5,670 bases of DNA, from positions 1-5,670 of the forward strand of contig CAZMEV010000160.1 of the NCBI GenBank assembly GCA_964565375.1, in the 5' to 3' direction. This document shows, piece after piece, positions 5,638 to 5,670 of this stretch; the stretch's first letter is position 1; each line of letters starts with the position of its first letter. The position numbers and the translations under genes were made by a program. The notes under the pieces were generated by a model. It was not told the origin of the DNA. It made no database searches and saw only the letters and a program-made list of their open reading frames with translations. The stretch comes from SLAN01 sp964565375 (lineage in GTDB: Bacteria; Spirochaetota; Spirochaetia; DSM-27196; SKKC01).

Positions 5638-5670
5638 AAATGGCCCGAAATCCTGCAATCACCGCACACC

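Larger units (their letters stand above)
5240..5670. other. Non-coding interval upstream of transketolase
   Basis: No ORF in these 431 bp has family resemblance or a good ribosome binding site. The interval holds the transketolase leader with a small hairpin (CAGGC/GCCTG at about 5323-5339), a plus-strand promoter candidate (5448-5476), the GTGTATAC inverted repeat (5468-5495), the plus-strand terminator (5558-5601) and a palindromic repeat (5617-5637). The last 33 bp show nothing I can name. Confidence 0.7.

Noticed and set aside
5453..5662. 69-codon minus-strand open frame
   Set aside because: It runs straight through the terminator hairpin and the palindromic repeat, has no ribosome binding site and no recognisable motif.

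Overview
The window (GC-rich, clearly above 50%) carries three confident protein-coding genes and two structured non-coding stretches. AroA and the transketolase both look like spirochaete-type (Treponema/Spirochaeta-like) family members. That source assignment rests on remembered family resemblance and is an inference; the window holds no rRNA or other phylogenetic marker.

Layout, left to right. Positions 1-214 are a GC-rich minisatellite of about 50-bp units in two alternating versions, ending inside the stop codon of aroA. aroA (213-1484, minus) encodes EPSP synthase of the shikimate pathway. A possible 42-residue small ORF (1477-1605, minus) overlaps its start. A gap of 191 bp between aroA and the next gene separates it from a divergent plus-strand gene (1676-2998), which encodes an exported protein of 440 residues with a C-terminal transglutaminase-like Cys/His domain.

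Between that gene and the convergent transketolase (3329-5239, minus) lie 330 bp without a gene. This gap holds a small palindrome, a 31-bp direct repeat and a cluster of REP-like hairpins. The transketolase is a complete three-domain enzyme of 636 residues with a very good ribosome binding site. Upstream of it, 5240-5670 has no convincing ORF. It does have a plus-strand promoter candidate overlapping an inverted repeat, followed about 80 bp later by a very strong plus-strand intrinsic terminator. This could be a small RNA gene or an attenuated leader for a gene beyond the right edge.

The two enzymes are linked only loosely in metabolism: transketolase supplies erythrose-4-phosphate, a shikimate pathway precursor, and AroA acts later in that pathway. 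They are not in one operon. The most interesting points are the unusual AroA active site, the orphan terminator unit upstream of the transketolase, and two near-identical palindromic elements (3000-3020 and 5617-5637) that bracket the transketolase locus. I found no phage, CRISPR, toxin-antitoxin or defence system.
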